Positions 1 through 5,869 of a DNA stretch of 6,816 bases are shown in pieces. The DNA is from Acidisphaera sp035272265 (GTDB lineage: Bacteria > Pseudomonadota > Alphaproteobacteria > Acetobacterales > Acetobacteraceae): positions 1 through 6,816 of the forward strand of contig DATEQV010000176.1 of NCBI GenBank assembly GCA_035272265.1. Direction: 5' to 3'. The position numbers and the translations under genes are program-made. The notes beneath the pieces were generated by a model that made no database searches, was not told the origin of the DNA, and was given only the letters and a program-made list of their open reading frames with translations. Position 1 is the first letter of the stretch; the number at the start of each line of letters is the position of its first letter.

Positions 1-105
1 GTGCAAGCCGCCAAGGCCAAGGCACGAGGCTATCGCACTACCCGAAACCTGAAGGCAATGGTCTACCTGCTCGCTGGAAAACTCGACATGCAGCTGTCAG
101 CGTAA
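1..105 (+). CDS. C-terminal end of a probable transposase (partial, 5' end outside window)
   Basis: The frame is open from base 1 to a TAA at 103-105 and gives 34 residues. The tail contains KARGYRTTRNLKAMVYLLAG, a basic Arg/Lys segment followed by a hydrophobic segment and GKLD. This resembles the C-terminus of DDE transposases of the ISL3-like type, which end with an ARGYR/ARGFR motif and a hydrophobic helix. The family name is from memory of such tails, and too little is present to be certain. The catalytic DDE residues would lie to the left of the window, so whether the gene is intact cannot be judged. The less GC-rich, gene-poor DNA just downstream fits an insertion-sequence end or scar. 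The codons shown do not establish the gene start. Confidence 0.55.
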   Translation: MQAAKAKARGYRTTRNLKAMVYLLAGKLDMQLSA

Positions 106-574
106 GATCGTTACTACCCATGATGAATAGCGCGGAACCCATGATTCAGACTCATTTAGGGAGCTTTCAGGGTGTATCCATTGTTGACAATAATGCCGGA
201 GACGGCTGCCAAGCCGTGATCCCCAGGCCGACGGATGTGTCTGTAGATCCCATGCACCCTGGTGCGAAGGTGAAAATTCTCGGCTATAGAACGTTCGTAA
301 GTCAGGTCTCTGAACAACGAATGTTTAGCGGTACTACAAGTCACAATCAAATATTGTTCGCATTAGTGTTGGTCGAAAGTGATCTATGACTGGCCGTGCT
401 ATTTTGCGCTTTTTGCCCCTGTAACGGCCGGGTCTCGTCGACTATTTGCTGCAAAATTCATGACCTCTGCACCTGCGCGCCAAGCCTTCCGTGTCAACGG
501 CTTACGCTGTGCAGAACTCCGGTGCGGAATGTCGACGCCGGTTCGGCAGCGCCCGGATGCGATCCCGGAACCAG
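106..574. other. gene-poor, lower-GC stretch between transposase end and metabolic block
   Basis: I see no recognisable gene here. An 89-codon frame on the plus strand (120-389) and a 64-codon frame on the minus strand lack family features and a convincing ribosome binding site. By eye, bases 106-470 are clearly less GC-rich than the genes to the right. This agrees with insertion-sequence DNA or a decayed remnant. The stretch around 430-470, where gene-like base composition returns, could hold the insertion-sequence end, but I could not match it to an inverted repeat because the other end is outside the window. From about 475 the sequence is GC-rich again and forms the 3' flank of the hydratase gene. 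No strong hairpin plus T-run terminator for that gene is evident. Confidence 0.5.
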
Positions 575-1438
575 TCACCCGACCGTCGCCTCCGCCCGCA
601 TCGCCAACCCGCCGTCGGCGTTCGTCGCCCACAGTGCCACCTTGCCGTCGGGACCGGGCGGCGTGCCGTTGAGGTGCAGCTCGTTGCCGTCGAACAGCGG
701 CGAGGCGGCGCGGAACGAGAACGCGCGCACCGGCGCCTCCGGCAGGTTGCGGCGCACCAGGTCGAGCAGCAGCGTCGCCGTCAAAGGCCCGTGCACGATC
801 AGGCCGGGATAGCCCTCCACGCCGGTGACGTAGCTGCGGTCGTAGTGGATGCGGTGGCCGTTGAAGGTCAGCGCTGAGTAGCGGAACAACAGCACCGGAT
901 CGGGGACCAGGCTGCGATGCCACTCGCCGCGCGGCGGCGTCTCCACGCCGGTCTTCACCGCGGGCGCGGTCAGGCCGCGATAGACGATGTCGTGCTCCTC
1001 CTCGACCAGCACCATGGGGTTGGCGCGTTCGCGGATCGCGTGGTGCACGGTGACGAACACCAGACGGCCCGAGGCGCCGCTGCGCTCGCTGATCGCCTGG
1101 ATCGTCGAGGTGCGGACGACGCGCATGCCGACGCGGATCGGATGGTGGAACGTGAAGCGGCCGCCGGCGAACATGCGGCGCGGCAGCTCGTGCACCGGCG
1201 GCAGGAAGCCGCCGCGCTTGGGGTGGCCGTCCTCGCCGAGCGTCGATTGCCGGGCGCCGAGCAGGAACAGCAGCCAGTGCGACAGCGGCGGCGCGGGATC
1301 GCCGTCCGCATAGGGCGGCTCGTCGCGGTCGAGCGTCGCCGCGAGACGGTCGAGCGGGCCGGCGACGACGGTGTCGTGCGCGTGCTCGGTGCGGCCGAGC
1401 CATTCGGCGTAGGGGGTGGTCGGTTCGGCTTGGGTCAT
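575..1438 (-). CDS. MaoC/HTD2-type acyl-CoA hydratase (mesaconyl-C4-CoA hydratase-like)
   Basis: The 287-residue protein has the length and layout of the double-hotdog FAS1-like dehydratase family. That family includes mesaconyl-C4-CoA hydratase, itaconyl-CoA hydratase and mitochondrial HTD2. The N-terminal half (about 10-150) is the non-catalytic hotdog. The C-terminal half carries the active-site segment at 185-200, with FRYSALTFN and HRIHYD. This is the family's version of the R-hydratase motif, with N193, H195, H198 and D200 in the active-site helix. PGLIVHGPL at 211-219 is the usual following segment. The ATG at 1438 is preceded by GAGGA about 4 bases upstream. The protein is cytoplasmic with no signal or membrane segment. 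It should add water across a double bond next to a thioester, probably on a branched or dicarboxylic enoyl-CoA. It lies 170 bases downstream of the acyl-CoA dehydrogenase on the same strand and may share its transcript. The family call is firm; the substrate is inference. Confidence 0.85.
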   Translation of the reverse strand: MTQAEPTTPYAEWLGRTEHAHDTVVAGPLDRLAATLDRDEPPYADGDPAPPLSHWLLFLLGARQSTLGEDGHPKRGGFLPPVHELPRRMFAGGRFTFHHPIRVGMRVVRTSTIQAISERSGASGRLVFVTVHHAIRERANPMVLVEEEHDIVYRGLTAPAVKTGVETPPRGEWHRSLVPDPVLLFRYSALTFNGHRIHYDRSYVTGVEGYPGLIVHGPLTATLLLDLVRRNLPEAPVRAFSFRAASPLFDGNELHLNGTPPGPDGKVALWATNADGGLAMRAEATVG

Positions 1439-1461
1439 GCGGTCCTCGCTCGTTTTTTTAG

Positions 1462-1549
1462 CGTCATGGTCCGCGCAGGCGGACCATCCATGCCTTTGCC
1501 GGCCGCGTGAAAGGAAGGCGTGGATGGTCCGCCTTCGCGGACCATGACG
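1462..1549. repeat. large inverted repeat made of two REP-like palindromes
   Basis: Two 35-base arms (1462-1496 and 1515-1549) are reverse complements with only 2 mismatches, separated by 18 bases. Each arm is itself a hairpin. In the left arm ATGGTCCGC (1466-1474) pairs with GCGGACCAT (1479-1487) around GCAG. In the right arm TGGTCCGC (1525-1532) pairs with GCGGACCA (1537-1544) around CTTC. Such ATGGTCCGC..GCGGACCATCCA units are, to my knowledge, dispersed repeats of the REP/BIME type in Bradyrhizobium-like genomes. The element sits in the gap between the dehydrogenase and hydratase genes. It could fold as one long stem or two small hairpins in the minus-strand transcript. There it may protect the 3' end of the upstream message or reduce read-through. 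The run of T (1453-1459) is on the wrong side to make it an intrinsic terminator for that transcript. Confidence 0.85.
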
Positions 1550-1608
1550 GTGACATGGGGCGCAACGGTGAAACGGGACACGCGGTTACATCCGGGACAA
1601 CCGTGATC

Positions 1609-2772
1609 TCAATAGCTCCTCGGCATGCCCAGCACGTGCTCGCCGATATAGGACAGGATCAGGTTGGTGCTGATCGGCGCCACCTGGTACAGACGCGCCT
1701 CGCGGAACTTGCGCTCGACGTCGTATTCCTCGGCGAAGCCGAAGCCGCCATGCGTCTGCACGCAGGCCTCGGCGGCGCCCCAGCTCGCGTCGGCCGCCAG
1801 CAGCTTGCCCATGTTCGCCTCTTCGCCGCAGGCCTCGCCGGCTTCGAACCTGGCCAGGCCCTGGTGCAGCAGCGCCTCGGCCGCGCGCATCTGCGCATAG
1901 GCGCGCGCGATCGGGAACTGCACGCCCTGGTTCTGGCCGATCGGGCGGCCGAACAGCACGCGCTCGTTGGCATAGGCGACGGCCTTGCGGATGAACCACT
2001 TGGCGTCGCCGATGCATTCGGCGGCGATCAGCAGGCGCTCGGCGTTCATGCCGTCGAGGATGTAGCGGAAGCCGCGGCCCTCCTCGCCGACGAGGTTCTC
2101 GGCGGGCACCACCATGTTGTCGAAGAACACCTCGCACGAGTTGTGGTTCATCATCGTGCGGATCGTGCGGATCGTCAGGCCGCGGCCGAGGACGGTGCGC
2201 ATGTCGACGAGCAGCGTGGACAGGCCGTCGGTCTTGCGGCGCACCTGATCGCGCGGCGTGGTGCGCGCGAGCAGCAGCATCAGGTCGGAATGCTCCGCCC
2301 GCGACGTCCAGATCTTCTGGCCGTTGACGATGTAGCGGTCGCCGTCGCGCCGCGCGGTGGTGCGCAAGGCAGTGGTGTCGGTGCCGCTGGTCGGCTCGGT
2401 GACGCCGAAGGCCTGCAGGCGCAAGGTGCCGCGGGCGATGCCGGGCAGGTAGCGCTGCTTCTGCGCGTCGCTGCCGTGGCGCAGGATCGTGCCCATGATG
2501 TACATCTGCGCGTGGCACGCCGCACCGTTGCAGCCCTGCGCCTGGATCTCCTCCAGGATCGCGGCGGCGGCCGACAGCGGCAGGCCGGCGCCGCCGTACT
2601 CCTCGGGGATCAGGGCGGCGAGGTAGCCGGCCTCGGTCAGCGCGTGGACGAATTCGGTCGGATAGGCGCGCGCCTGATCGAGCTTGCGCCAGTACTCGCC
2701 GGGGAAGCGGGCGCAGAGTTTTCCCACCTCCTCGCGCAGGTCGCGGTAGGGGTCCTTGTCGGAGCTCTGCAT
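1609..2772 (-). CDS. acyl-CoA dehydrogenase family flavoprotein
   Basis: The 387-residue protein is full length for the family (usually 370-400). It should oxidise an acyl-CoA to a 2,3-enoyl-CoA using FAD and pass electrons to electron-transfer flavoprotein. The N-terminal helical domain runs to about 115. The first family signature, GVTEPTSGTDTT, is at 123-134 and starts the beta domain that holds the flavin. The second, QTHGGFGF, is at 339-346 and binds FAD and CoA. At the canonical catalytic position after LYQ (361-363) the usual YEGT is replaced by VAPIS, so no Glu is present there. E245 in NAERLL lies where isovaleryl-CoA and long-chain dehydrogenases carry their base, so it is the likely base. 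The ATG at 2772 has GAGGG upstream and is 14 bases after the CoA transferase stop, so the two are surely co-transcribed. The acyl substrate is not known; a branched or dicarboxylic acyl-CoA is inferred from the neighbours. Confidence 0.92.
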   Translation of the reverse strand: MQSSDKDPYRDLREEVGKLCARFPGEYWRKLDQARAYPTEFVHALTEAGYLAALIPEEYGGAGLPLSAAAAILEEIQAQGCNGAACHAQMYIMGTILRHGSDAQKQRYLPGIARGTLRLQAFGVTEPTSGTDTTALRTTARRDGDRYIVNGQKIWTSRAEHSDLMLLLARTTPRDQVRRKTDGLSTLLVDMRTVLGRGLTIRTIRTMMNHNSCEVFFDNMVVPAENLVGEEGRGFRYILDGMNAERLLIAAECIGDAKWFIRKAVAYANERVLFGRPIGQNQGVQFPIARAYAQMRAAEALLHQGLARFEAGEACGEEANMGKLLAADASWGAAEACVQTHGGFGFAEEYDVERKFREARLYQVAPISTNLILSYIGEHVLGMPRSY

Positions 2773-2786
2773 GGTGCCCTCGCGCG

Positions 2787-3929
2787 TCACGCCGCGAACT
2801 CGGCGCGGATGGCGTCGGTGTGCTGGCCCTTCGCCGGGACGGGGCCGAGCGGGCGCGGCGCGCCGTCGTGCAGCGGCGGCGGCGCGATCAGCGAGATCGG
2901 GCCGGCTTCGGTCTGCACCGTCGTGCGGCGCAGGGCCGGGTGGAAGGCGAGGCCGGAGACGTCGTTGACGAAGCCGTACGCGGTGTTGGCGGCGCGCAGG
3001 CGTTCGGCGGCGGCCTCGCGCGTGAGTGCGCCGAGCGTGCGCGCGATGTGGCCGTCCACGAGGTCGCGGTTGGCGACCCGGATCTTGTTGGTTTCGAAAC
3101 CGGGGCGGGCGGGGAGGTCGGGCTCGTCCAGCACGCCGGCGCAGAACGTCGCCCACTCGCGTTCGTTCTGGATCGCGATCAGCACCAGGCTGCCGTCGGC
3201 GGTGGGGAACGCGCCGTACGGGCAGATCGACGGGTGCGCCAGCCCGATGCGCGGCGGCGGCGTGCCGGTGCCTTCGTACTGCAGCAGCGGCACGTTCATC
3301 CAGTCGGCCATGCCGTCGAACAGGCTGACCTCGATGCGCCGGCCCGCGCCGGTGATGCCGCGGCCGATCAGCGCCTCGAGCACCGCGGCGTGCGCCGACA
3401 TGCCGCAGGCGATGTCGCAGACGGAGACGCCGACGCGGCCGGGTCCGGCGGGATGGCCGGTGACCGAGCACAGGCCGCTCTCGGCTTGCACCAGCAGGTC
3501 GTAGGCCTTCATCTCGGCGTAGGCGTTGCCGGTGCCGTAGCCGGTGATGTCGACGGTGATGAGGCGCGGGTGGCGCTCGCGCAGGGCGTGCGAGCCGAAG
3601 CCGGCGCGGGCGGCGGCGCCCGGGGCGAGGTTCTGGATGAACACGTCGGCGCGAGCGAGCAGCCGGTGCAGCAGGGCGGCGTCGGCAGGGTGCTTGATGT
3701 CGGCGATCAGGCTCTGCTTGCCGCGGTTGAGCCAGACGAAGTAGCTCGACAGGCCGGCGGCGGCGGCGTCGTACTCGCGGGCGAAGTCGCCTTCGGGGCG
3801 CTCGACCTTGATGACGCGCGCGCCGGCGTCGGCGAGGCGGGAGGAGCAGTACGGGGCGGCGACCGCCTGCTCCATGGCCACGACCAGCAGTCCGTCCAGC
3901 GGTTGGGCATGCGTGTGCATAGTGGGCAT
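2787..3929 (-). CDS. CaiB/BaiF (class III) CoA transferase
   Basis: The 380-residue protein belongs to the formyl-CoA transferase / carnitine-CoA transferase family, which moves CoA between carboxylic acids through aspartyl anhydride and thioester intermediates. Family marks are ADAGARVIKVERPEGD (33-48), LNRGKQSL followed by D77 (67-77), FIQNLAPG (97-104), and YDLLVQAESGL (143-153), whose D144 aligns with the catalytic Asp of formyl-CoA transferase. SLFDGMADW (202-210) is the usual later segment. These enzymes are interlocked cytoplasmic dimers. Two starts are possible: ATG at 3929 and ATG at 3920. The second gives a protein opening MHTHAQPLDGL, which sits closer to the family N-terminus. Neither has a clear ribosome binding site. 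It is the first gene of the minus-strand block, so its role is probably to activate the acid used by the dehydrogenase and hydratase. The family is certain; donor and acceptor are not known. Mesaconate, itaconate or another short diacid is a guess from the hydratase. Confidence 0.93.
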   Translation of the reverse strand: MPTMHTHAQPLDGLLVVAMEQAVAAPYCSSRLADAGARVIKVERPEGDFAREYDAAAAGLSSYFVWLNRGKQSLIADIKHPADAALLHRLLARADVFIQNLAPGAAARAGFGSHALRERHPRLITVDITGYGTGNAYAEMKAYDLLVQAESGLCSVTGHPAGPGRVGVSVCDIACGMSAHAAVLEALIGRGITGAGRRIEVSLFDGMADWMNVPLLQYEGTGTPPPRIGLAHPSICPYGAFPTADGSLVLIAIQNEREWATFCAGVLDEPDLPARPGFETNKIRVANRDLVDGHIARTLGALTREAAAERLRAANTAYGFVNDVSGLAFHPALRRTTVQTEAGPISLIAPPPLHDGAPRPLGPVPAKGQHTDAIRAEFAA

Positions 3930-3991
3930 GCATGGTGGGCGAAGCCGGGGCGGCTGGAAAGGGCGGGGGCCTATCCCTTGCCGCGCCGACC

Positions 3992-4020
3992 TTGCCCCCA
4001 GTGGGGGCCGCCGCTATATC
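3992..4020 (+). promoter_or_regulatory. candidate promoter of the tRNA-Arg gene
   Basis: TTGCCC at 3992-3997 and TATATC at 4015-4020 are separated by 17 bases, the ideal spacing for a housekeeping sigma factor. A start would fall near 4027, a few bases before the mature tRNA 5' end at 4034. The spacer overlaps a perfect 6-bp hairpin (GCCCCC, AGT, GGGGGC, 3994-4008). The match to consensus is moderate. Confidence 0.5.
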
Positions 4021-4033
4021 GCCGCCTCCGGCG

Positions 4034-4110
4034 GCGCCCGTAGCTCAATTGGATAGAGCACCAGACTACGGATCTGGGGGTTAGGAGTTCGAATCTCTTC
4101 GGGCGCGCCA
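4034..4110 (+). tRNA. tRNA-Arg (anticodon ACG)
   Basis: The 77-base gene folds as a full cloverleaf. The acceptor stem GCGCCCG pairs perfectly with CGGGCGC. The D arm is GCTC / GAGC with loop AATTGGATA. The anticodon stem CCAGA / TCTGG encloses loop CTACGGA with anticodon ACG. The T arm is AGGAG, loop TTCGAAT, CTCTT, with one G-U pair. Discriminator G and an encoded CCA end the gene at 4110. It reads CGN arginine codons, with A34 normally deaminated to inosine. The integrase gene begins its stop codon 4 bases beyond, so the tRNA 3' half is very probably one side of the element's attachment site. The tRNA remains whole, as usual when the element carries a copy of the 3' end. Confidence 0.96.
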
Positions 4111-4130
4111 GTTTTCAGGCTTTTTTGGCG
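4085..4130. other. probable attachment site (attL) at tRNA 3' end
   Basis: Tyrosine recombinases next to a tRNA gene normally recombine within its T arm or 3' end, which becomes the direct repeat at both island ends. Here the integrase stop codon lies at 4115-4117, only 4 bases past the CCA, so the core must include the 3' part of the tRNA and may extend a few bases past it. The exact limits are not visible because the other repeat copy is outside the window. The coordinates given are an estimate. Confidence 0.6.
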
Positions 4131-5311
4131 ACAGACTTTCCGGACTTTCCAGAACACTTTCCGGAACTTGGGGCGGTTACGTTCCTCTCCAGAAGGCGGA
4201 TCACGTTCGTGCTTAGCCCCGCCCGCTCCCACACATCGATGCCGGCGATCGCCACTTCGGTGCGCCGCGGGATGTATGTGTCCAGGATGCGCTGGCAGTA
4301 ATCGATCGAGTGGCCCGAGACGGCTGCGATCTGCGGCGTGGTTGCGCCGGCCTCCGCCATGCGGACCATACCCGTGCGGCGGAGGTCGCGCCGCTGGCGG
4401 TGGCGGGCGGCGAGTTCGTCCTTGATCTGCTTTTCAGACCATCCAGCACGCTCCAGCTCTACCGCTGTTGCCGCGTCGGCGCGAACGCAGTCTGTGTCCC
4501 AGGCGCGGGAGAAGTTGCGGCGCGACCAAGTGCGGCCGGTTGGGCTTGGAACGAGCAGCACGCCGCTCTTGTCGGCGAGGCGCGCGCGCAGGAGCGGTTC
4601 AAGCCGTTGATGAACCGGCACTGCGACCAACTCGTCCGTCTTCTGCTGACGGAGCGTGATGAACAGTCGGCCGTCATGCTCCTGGATCTGGTCCTTGGTC
4701 ATCGCGAGCACATCGGACACTCGCTGCAACGTATAGAGCAGTAAACCGAAGCCGAGTTTGAGCGAAGGTCGGAGAGCAGCCATCATCCGCTGCTCCTGCT
4801 CTATCGACCAGATCGCGGTCCTAGGCGCGGTCTTGAACCGACCAGCGTGGCTGGCCGGATTGCTTGAGACGAGGCCGCGGCGGATGCCGTGATTGTAAAC
4901 GATCGAGAGCACAGCCACGGCGTGATTCGCTTTCGCCGGCGTCTCGCTGAGCGCCTCGCGCATCTTCTCGACCATCATCGTCGTGATGCCTGCTGCCGGC
5001 ACGTCGCCAGCGCGATCGCGCAGCATGTCGAGCAGATGCGCGTAGAATTCCCGCGTGCGCGGCTTACACCGCGCGAAAGCCGCACTCCCGCGATAGTCGG
5101 CGATCAGGGCGGCGAGGCTGCCCTCGTGCGGCTTGCTTGGCTCGGCGTAGCCCGCGGCGCGTGCTTCGGCGGCCTCTCGAGCCGCTGCGTCGCCTTCTGG
5201 TCCATAACCGACCCGCTGCCCGGTCCTGCGGTCGTAGTAGTAAATCCTGATCGAGCCGTCAGGCAGCCGATGTCTGACGGGCTTGACGTGTGTTGCTTTT
5301 GGTCTGGCCAT
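4115..5311 (-). CDS. int: tyrosine recombinase integrase of the island
   Basis: The 398-residue protein is a phage-type integrase that should insert and excise the element at the neighbouring tRNA-Arg. An N-terminal arm-type DNA-binding region (about 1-55, basic, with IRIYYYDRRTGQR) is followed by a SAM-like core-binding domain (about 63-160) and the catalytic domain (about 165-350). Catalytic residues are R197 in TLQRVSDVL, K224 in RQQKTDEL, R311 in RDLRRTG, H334 in SGHS and nucleophile Y346 in LDTYIPR. The first box II position, usually His, is R308. A basic Gly/Ser/Lys-rich tail (383-398) ends the protein. ATG 5311 was chosen because MARPKATHV begins the conserved part; an in-frame ATG at 5446 would add 45 Arg-rich residues that look like read-through of the overlapping gene. 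The gene overlaps the upstream excisionase-like gene by 53 bases and converges on the tRNA. Confidence 0.93.
   Translation of the reverse strand: MARPKATHVKPVRHRLPDGSIRIYYYDRRTGQRVGYGPEGDAAAREAAEARAAGYAEPSKPHEGSLAALIADYRGSAAFARCKPRTREFYAHLLDMLRDRAGDVPAAGITTMMVEKMREALSETPAKANHAVAVLSIVYNHGIRRGLVSSNPASHAGRFKTAPRTAIWSIEQEQRMMAALRPSLKLGFGLLLYTLQRVSDVLAMTKDQIQEHDGRLFITLRQQKTDELVAVPVHQRLEPLLRARLADKSGVLLVPSPTGRTWSRRNFSRAWDTDCVRADAATAVELERAGWSEKQIKDELAARHRQRRDLRRTGMVRMAEAGATTPQIAAVSGHSIDYCQRILDTYIPRRTEVAIAGIDVWERAGLSTNVIRLLERNVTAPSSGKCSGKSGKSVAKKA
4135..4164. repeat. three short direct repeats in the integrase 3' end
   Basis: ACTTTCCGG occurs at 4135-4143 and 4156-4164, with the near copy ACTTTCCAG at 4144-4152. 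They lie 25 to 54 bases from the tRNA end, within the codons of the Gly/Ser/Lys-rich integrase tail. The position matches where arm-type integrase or accessory sites are found in attL. They may equally reflect the repetitive protein tail (GKCSGKSGKS). Function is not shown. Confidence 0.5.
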
Positions 5312-5594
5312 CGCGGAACCTGCTTCCGAAGTCGATCGCCGGCTCGGCAGCCGGCGGCTGGGCCGGCGGGCCAGCCGTTTCGGGCCGCGGCACAGCAGCA
5401 TCGTCGAGCGCCGTGCGCAACCAGGTCCGGCGGCTGCCTTTGCCACCGCGGAGGCGAGGGGCCGGCCAGAGACCTGCGGCGACCTCCTCGTCGAACACCG
5501 TCGGACTAACGCCGACGTAGCGGGCGGCTTCCTCTCGGGACAAGAACAGCGGCCAGAATGGCAGATCGGCGAGGGCGACCTTACGAATGGTCAC
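5259..5594 (-). CDS. excisionase-like helix-turn-helix protein
   Basis: The 111-residue protein carries a MerR/excisionase-type winged helix-turn-helix at about 17-65. LSREEAARYVGVSPTVFDEE is the helix pair, followed by a wing with APRLRGGKGSRRTW and a basic helix. The C-terminal part (68-111) is Pro/Ala-rich and then basic, with no recognised fold. The start is a GTG at 5594 preceded by GGAGG 4 bases upstream. That GTG overlaps the TGA of the preceding gene as GTGA. Its end overlaps the integrase start by 53 bases. This coupling to an integrase is typical of recombination directionality factors, which bend attachment-site DNA and favour excision, or of regulators of the integrase. Which role applies cannot be told from the sequence. 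The tail is longer than in minimal excisionases of about 60-80 residues. Confidence 0.8.
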   Translation of the reverse strand: MTIRKVALADLPFWPLFLSREEAARYVGVSPTVFDEEVAAGLWPAPRLRGGKGSRRTWLRTALDDAAVPRPETAGPPAQPPAAEPAIDFGSRFRDGQTKSNTRQARQTSAA

Positions 5595-5869
5595 GCCGCC
5601 TCCGGAAACGCGCGATGGTCAAGGCAGTTGTCGATGTGCTGGCGCGTGTGGCGGGGTCGCCATCTCACCTTGCAGAACTCGATTTCGCCGCGGCGGTGGA
5701 TCCGCCGCAACGTGCAGGTGGAGACGGCGAGGTCAGCTGCTGCCTCCGCCTCCTTGTAGAGCTTGGTCATTCTCAGCGATTCAGAAGCAGATTTTGTAAC
5801 CTCACGGCCGTCGGAGTTTTCGGGCCCGCTTCTGCTCTTGACGATCAGACCGCAGATTTCCTCCGACAT
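5591..5869 (-). CDS. second small helix-turn-helix protein, excisionase-like
   Basis: The 92-residue protein has a helix-turn-helix at about 37-80: LYKEAEAAADLAVSTCTLRR, then HRRGEIEFCKVRWRPRHT, a pattern of excisionase-type MerR-like domains in which a Gly-containing wing precedes a basic stretch. Residues 1-33 are unstructured in appearance. The ATG at 5869 has AGAGG about 7 bases upstream; an internal ATG at 5770 would give a 59-residue protein starting at the domain, but has a weaker binding site. The stop overlaps the next start in GTGA, so translation is coupled to the following excisionase-like gene and through it to the integrase. It probably binds DNA as a directionality factor or as a repressor of the operon. 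The wing here (CKVRWRP) is poor in the usual Gly residues, so the function is less sure than for its neighbour. Confidence 0.72.
   Translation of the reverse strand: MSEEICGLIVKSRSGPENSDGREVTKSASESLRMTKLYKEAEAAADLAVSTCTLRRIHRRGEIEFCKVRWRPRHTRQHIDNCLDHRAFPEAA

Noticed and set aside
184..189. perfect TTGACA hexamer
   Set aside because: No acceptable minus-10 hexamer lies 16-18 bases downstream and no gene follows on that strand.
120..389. 89-codon plus-strand frame after the transposase end
   Set aside because: It has no recognisable domain and no convincing ribosome binding site, and it lies in an insertion-sequence-like flank. Kept only as part of the gene-poor stretch.
399..1403. 334-codon minus-strand frame overlapping the hydratase
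   Set aside because: It is an Arg-rich alternative frame of the hydratase gene; the true frame has a ribosome binding site and the HTD2-type motif.
1462..1549. the large palindrome as an intrinsic terminator
   Set aside because: The T-run lies upstream of the stem on the plus strand and reads as A-run on the minus strand, so neither direction has stem followed by U-run.
1571..1608. possible insertion-sequence end (short inverted words GGTT..AACC and repeated GGGACA) after the dehydrogenase stop
   Set aside because: The stem is only about 5 bp, no partner end or target duplication was found, and it is too weak to call as a mobile element or terminator.
1507..3504. 665-codon plus-strand frame
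   Set aside because: It lies antisense to the dehydrogenase and CoA transferase, has Arg/Ala/Gly-rich sequence with no domain, and is a typical high-GC shadow.
1609..3933. 774-codon minus-strand frame spanning both the dehydrogenase and the CoA transferase region
   Set aside because: Only its C-terminal half (from 2772) is a real protein. The first half is an Arg/Pro-rich out-of-frame reading of the CoA transferase, a high-GC artefact rather than a fusion.
2820..4043. 407-codon plus-strand frame
   Set aside because: It is antisense to the CoA transferase, of biased composition without motifs, and runs into the tRNA gene.
4014..4232. 72-codon minus-strand frame across the tRNA, containing IRTPNPQIRSLVLYPIELRA
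   Set aside because: This peptide is the well-known antisense translation of a tRNA gene, a frequent spurious annotation.
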